The notes under the pieces were generated by a model. The model was not told where the DNA came from, did no database searches, and saw only the letters and a program-made list of their open reading frames with translations. From Candolleomyces eurysporus (Eukaryota > Basidiomycota > Agaricomycetes > Agaricales > Psathyrellaceae): a DNA stretch of 54,664 nucleotides. Both the position numbers and the translations under genes were made by a program. The stretch is from positions 1-54,664 of the forward strand of contig JANBPK010000962.1 in NCBI GenBank assembly GCA_027579435.1. The letters run 5' to 3'. Below are positions 51,821-54,664 of this stretch, piece by piece. Position 1 is the stretch's first letter; every line of letters starts with the position of its first letter.

Positions 51821-53744
51821 TTAAGAAGAAGTACTGCTCGTTGGTAAGAGTGTAAATGCGAGGAGGAGAGAGAATGTAGTTAATGGAGATTCCTCCCTTT
51901 CGCTCGTTCTGCCTTTAAACCTGAATATTCGGGCGCCACAGCCCAAGCTGAGAACTCTTTGGTTCCGTACAGAAACACCAGAAGTATGACTTCTGTCCTG
52001 CACGTCACGTAATGCAAGCGAAACCCAAAAAGTCGTGTATCTCAGAGCCTGAAAACGGTAAAGATCGAGTCGCTTATTTGTGCTGGAGGAAGACTAAAGA
52101 TATTNGAAACCCAAAATGGAACACATTGGACTATTCGCGGCTCCAGACCCAAGGCTCTCTTTGCATACCTGCCTCAATTACGGTCTCNATANTGTGNAAN
52201 TNCTCTAAATCATGTTAACGCGATCTATAGCCCCTCTCTACTATGAAACAATCCAAGTAAAACCCGAGTAGCTACACCATATGGACCCTACAGCTAAGAA
52301 CCAAGATGAGGCGCAGAGAAAATTCCGAAATGTATACAGACGCATGCGCACAAAGCTGATCCGGCCGATTTTCAACTAACCGCCGTGAGAAGCAATGAAC
52401 CTTTCACGCGCTCTTGTACTTCATGTGGATTTGGAGCCGTTCTTCAAACGATCCAGTGAGGTAAAGGGAATTCCTCAAAATGCAATTCAATTCTGCTCTA
52501 ATGTTCTACACAGTCTATTCACAGGTGCTGTAGCTTAGTCGGCACCCGAGGGAGTTCATTCCGAAAATTCCACACAGAAGCCCCAGATCGATCAATTACA
52601 AGTCACAGACGCCCGGCGCTAAATGTGACATTCGTATCTCGGTTTAGAAGCTGCGCCACAATCTCCGCAACAGGTCCACTTGCGCCTCGGTATGGCACCC
52701 TGCGCACGGCTGAAAGCAGATGCATATACGCCTGTCCTAACTTGATGATCATGACGCACTCCAGCACAAGTANCTGTNGCCACACTGCACTGTGAGCCTN
52801 CTGCTCGCTTCGGTCCCTGTAGGTTCAACAGCCTTTTACCAAGGGACGGTGTTAGACTCTTAGATCCGTTCGAGTNTCCAATCTCGTAANGGTATTCTAG
52901 AAAGACNTTCACCTCGACCCGTGAAAAATGAANAGAACCACGATCGGTTCTCGGAAGTACTTCGATTATTTTAGCGTGGTTCTTATTATCAGGGGATAGT
53001 GTACCAAANTATTGGCGTGTTAAAACCTTTNTTCAAGTGACGTNAGTAGTATTCAATCCAAGCATACAGTCAGTTCTGGTGTGCGTATGGGTAAACTCGT
53101 AGCAGCTCTCCTCGCTTNAGAGCGCATATAATTGTTAATTGAATNGACCATTGTGACGGGAATAGCNACNTGCTCCGATTTTTGCGTTTGTGCCANCTCT
53201 TTATAGAACTANCCAGCTTCNGCCCTAGAGTTACCATTTGAAACNAGANCTATACTTCTCATTACAAAATCTGATACCCGACCNNACAACGGTCACATTG
53301 TGAGTGTTCCGCANTGACTATCAATCACGCTCGATGTCGGTGNGTAAAAGCAGGCCNACTCANTTCAACGACCTCANANNCCANGACGAAGAGAGNAAAA
53401 TGATCAAGCTCGAAGTCAGCCTACCATTGAACACCTTTTATTCGCTTTCAAGCTCAATTAATTGACCCCAAAAGAACGACCAACATTTAGATAGGGGCGC
53501 CACACCGTACTAAAGGCCCAAGCTAAACACCTCCGGTGCCCGAGATTCTCTCGTGCATTTCCATAGAAGAATGGCCGCCGGGTCTAGACCACCAGATCTC
53601 NCTTTTGATTCAAGGAGCGGCGACGCTGCCTGCAGCCCTGCATAAGCTCGATATTCCCTGCCTTAAGCCACATCGGACTCCAAAAGCCGCGGCCCAGAGA
53701 TTCTCATTGCAATCGTGCTTCTCGACGGTGGAAGCAACTAACAA
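51821..53744. other. 1.9 kb N-laced sequence with no supported gene
   Basis: Short frames only. Base calls are too uncertain for exon finding. No tRNA or long repeat seen. Confidence 0.35.
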
Positions 53745-53974
53745 TCAGATTCCTGAGATATATATACCAGGGAGCACATGTTTGTAGGAAAGAGGCTGAA
53801 TAATGAAAAGGTCTGTATCGTTACCCCAAACCTTTTCATCATTCAAGAGTCTCTTCTTGCAGACATTGGGCGCTGCATCAGTCCCGGCAGCCGCCAAGAG
53901 TAGATCCTGACGAGGCTTTTCGTTACCGTGAGCATCCCAGATGCTCTGGCCGCCGAAGTTGAGGGACAGGGCCC
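53745..53974 (-). CDS. Isolated exon of an unrecognised protein
   Basis: A good acceptor (ttatttcag) at 53975-53983 opens a frame of about 76 codons on the minus strand: GALSLNFGGQSIWDAHGNEK, then DLLLAAAGTDAAPNVCKKRL, KVWGNDTDLFIIQPLSYKHV and LPGIYISGI before the stop at 53745. Composition and continuity argue for true coding sequence. Upstream exons are hidden by N or lie past the right edge. Family not recognised. Confidence 0.4.
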
Positions 53975-54664
53975 CTGAAATAAGGGAACACCAGTAGAAT
54001 GAGGTCTGGGACGCCTCCGAGTAGATGACATGTCGCCNAANGTGTTCGAAGTTNAACCGCAGCTGTGAAAACAGTTCTGATGAGTTTGGGATAGAATCTG
54101 AGGCTGAGTTACTCTGGGGAAGGGTGTGTCCTTCCTGATGGCGGGCCTATTATCGTCGGGCCCACCTTGAGCCTCCCACCTTGAGCCTAACTTTGACCGT
54201 GGCCAGAAATGGTGGGGCGCGTGCTATTGTTGCGAGAGCAGCAATACCTGCCGGACATCNTCGTGTGAGTAATGGGNTCCTTGCACCTCTTCGATGCAAA
54301 AGTTTNCTTGTTNTTTTTGACGTTGAAGTTTNNGACCTGCTGTAGTAGCACTGTTNAACGGAACGGTGGGGAGGNATGATGCTGGTTCGGAAAACACAGC
54401 AGGGTTCTATCGCGAGCGATTCAACAGGCGATCGAGTAGGNNNNTGTGTGGATTCCNGNAANAGGAGTNATCAGGCCGAGTGACGGTCTGCACACCATTT
54501 CGTTATTGTAGNACAGCATGAGATGGTCATTNATCAGGTATACGTATACCCNAGTGCGAAATAAGTCCTGTGGGTCGTCGTAGCTCGGAATNCGGTGGGT
54601 CACAGCGTCGGCGAGTATATGAGGTCGNNAGNNNCGAGNTTNCAGNNNNGAGCNNNANNCANGA
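53975..54664. other. Right edge of the window, N-rich
   Basis: N density rises to the end. A minus frame at 54421-54603 (VYVYLxNDHLMLxYNNEMVC) is intriguing but too masked to call. Confidence 0.3.

Noticed and set aside
54421..54603. Possible retroelement-like peptide (VYVYLxNDHLMLxYNNEM)
   Set aside because: Too many N bases and only 60 codons; no reverse transcriptase or integrase motif present.
1..54664. CRISPR array, bacterial operons, prophage
   Set aside because: No regularly spaced short repeats; genes have spliceosomal introns and eukaryotic families, so bacterial systems are not expected or seen.

Overview
The window is nuclear DNA of a filamentous basidiomycete, almost certainly an Agaricomycete. 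Genes are dense and split by many short introns of about 48-75 nt with GT-AG ends. The gene families are those typical of mushroom genomes: F-box proteins, MYND-finger proteins, a multi-pass membrane protein built from many small exons, UbiA-type integral membrane enzymes, a NACHT remnant, a Helitron helicase remnant, a type I metacaspase, a TLDc/OXR1 protein, a Ctr copper transporter and a GH24 lysozyme. Scattered single N bases, clustered at 38.1-38.5 kb, 39.5-40.6 kb and after 50.7 kb, mark a draft consensus and cause several apparent frameshifts.

Layout. 0-11.5 kb is gene-poor and rich in relics: the last exon of an unknown gene, a dehydrogenase/epimerase scrap, a Helitron helicase pseudogene, a 395-aa unknown protein, a truncated member of a repetitive coiled-coil family, a two-exon unknown gene starting MFSKF, and a tiny spliced gene. 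11.6-16.5 kb carries two full UbiA-family paralogues with identical intron positions and phases. 17-27.2 kb holds an F-box gene, a second MFS...FI.S.FS family gene, an eight-exon membrane protein, an unknown 356-aa protein and a Ser-rich protein. 27.6-37.2 kb holds three long minus-strand housekeeping-like genes: metacaspase, OXR1/TLDc and a 686-aa MYND protein. 37.2-41.5 kb is N-rich and holds a membrane-anchored coiled-coil protein, a NACHT relic and a relative of the 356-aa unknown protein. 41.9-50.1 kb is well-formed again: Ctr copper transporter, Fe(II)/2-oxoglutarate dioxygenase, secreted GH24 lysozyme with an unusual repeat region, tRNA-Arg(ACG), and a type II membrane O-fucosyltransferase-like protein. 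50.3-54.6 kb carries a local duplication with two tiny Pro/Gln/Gly-rich proteins, then N-laced sequence with little coding signal.

No single operon-like system unites the window. The notable groupings are duplicated families (UbiA pair, MFS-FI family, WTR-motif family, small Pro-rich pair), the adjacent same-strand copper transporter and iron dioxygenase, and the metacaspase next to the OXR1 gene, two families linked in other organisms with stress and cell death. Exon structures were worked out by hand from reading frame continuity and splice consensus; functions rest on recognised motifs, not on database searches.
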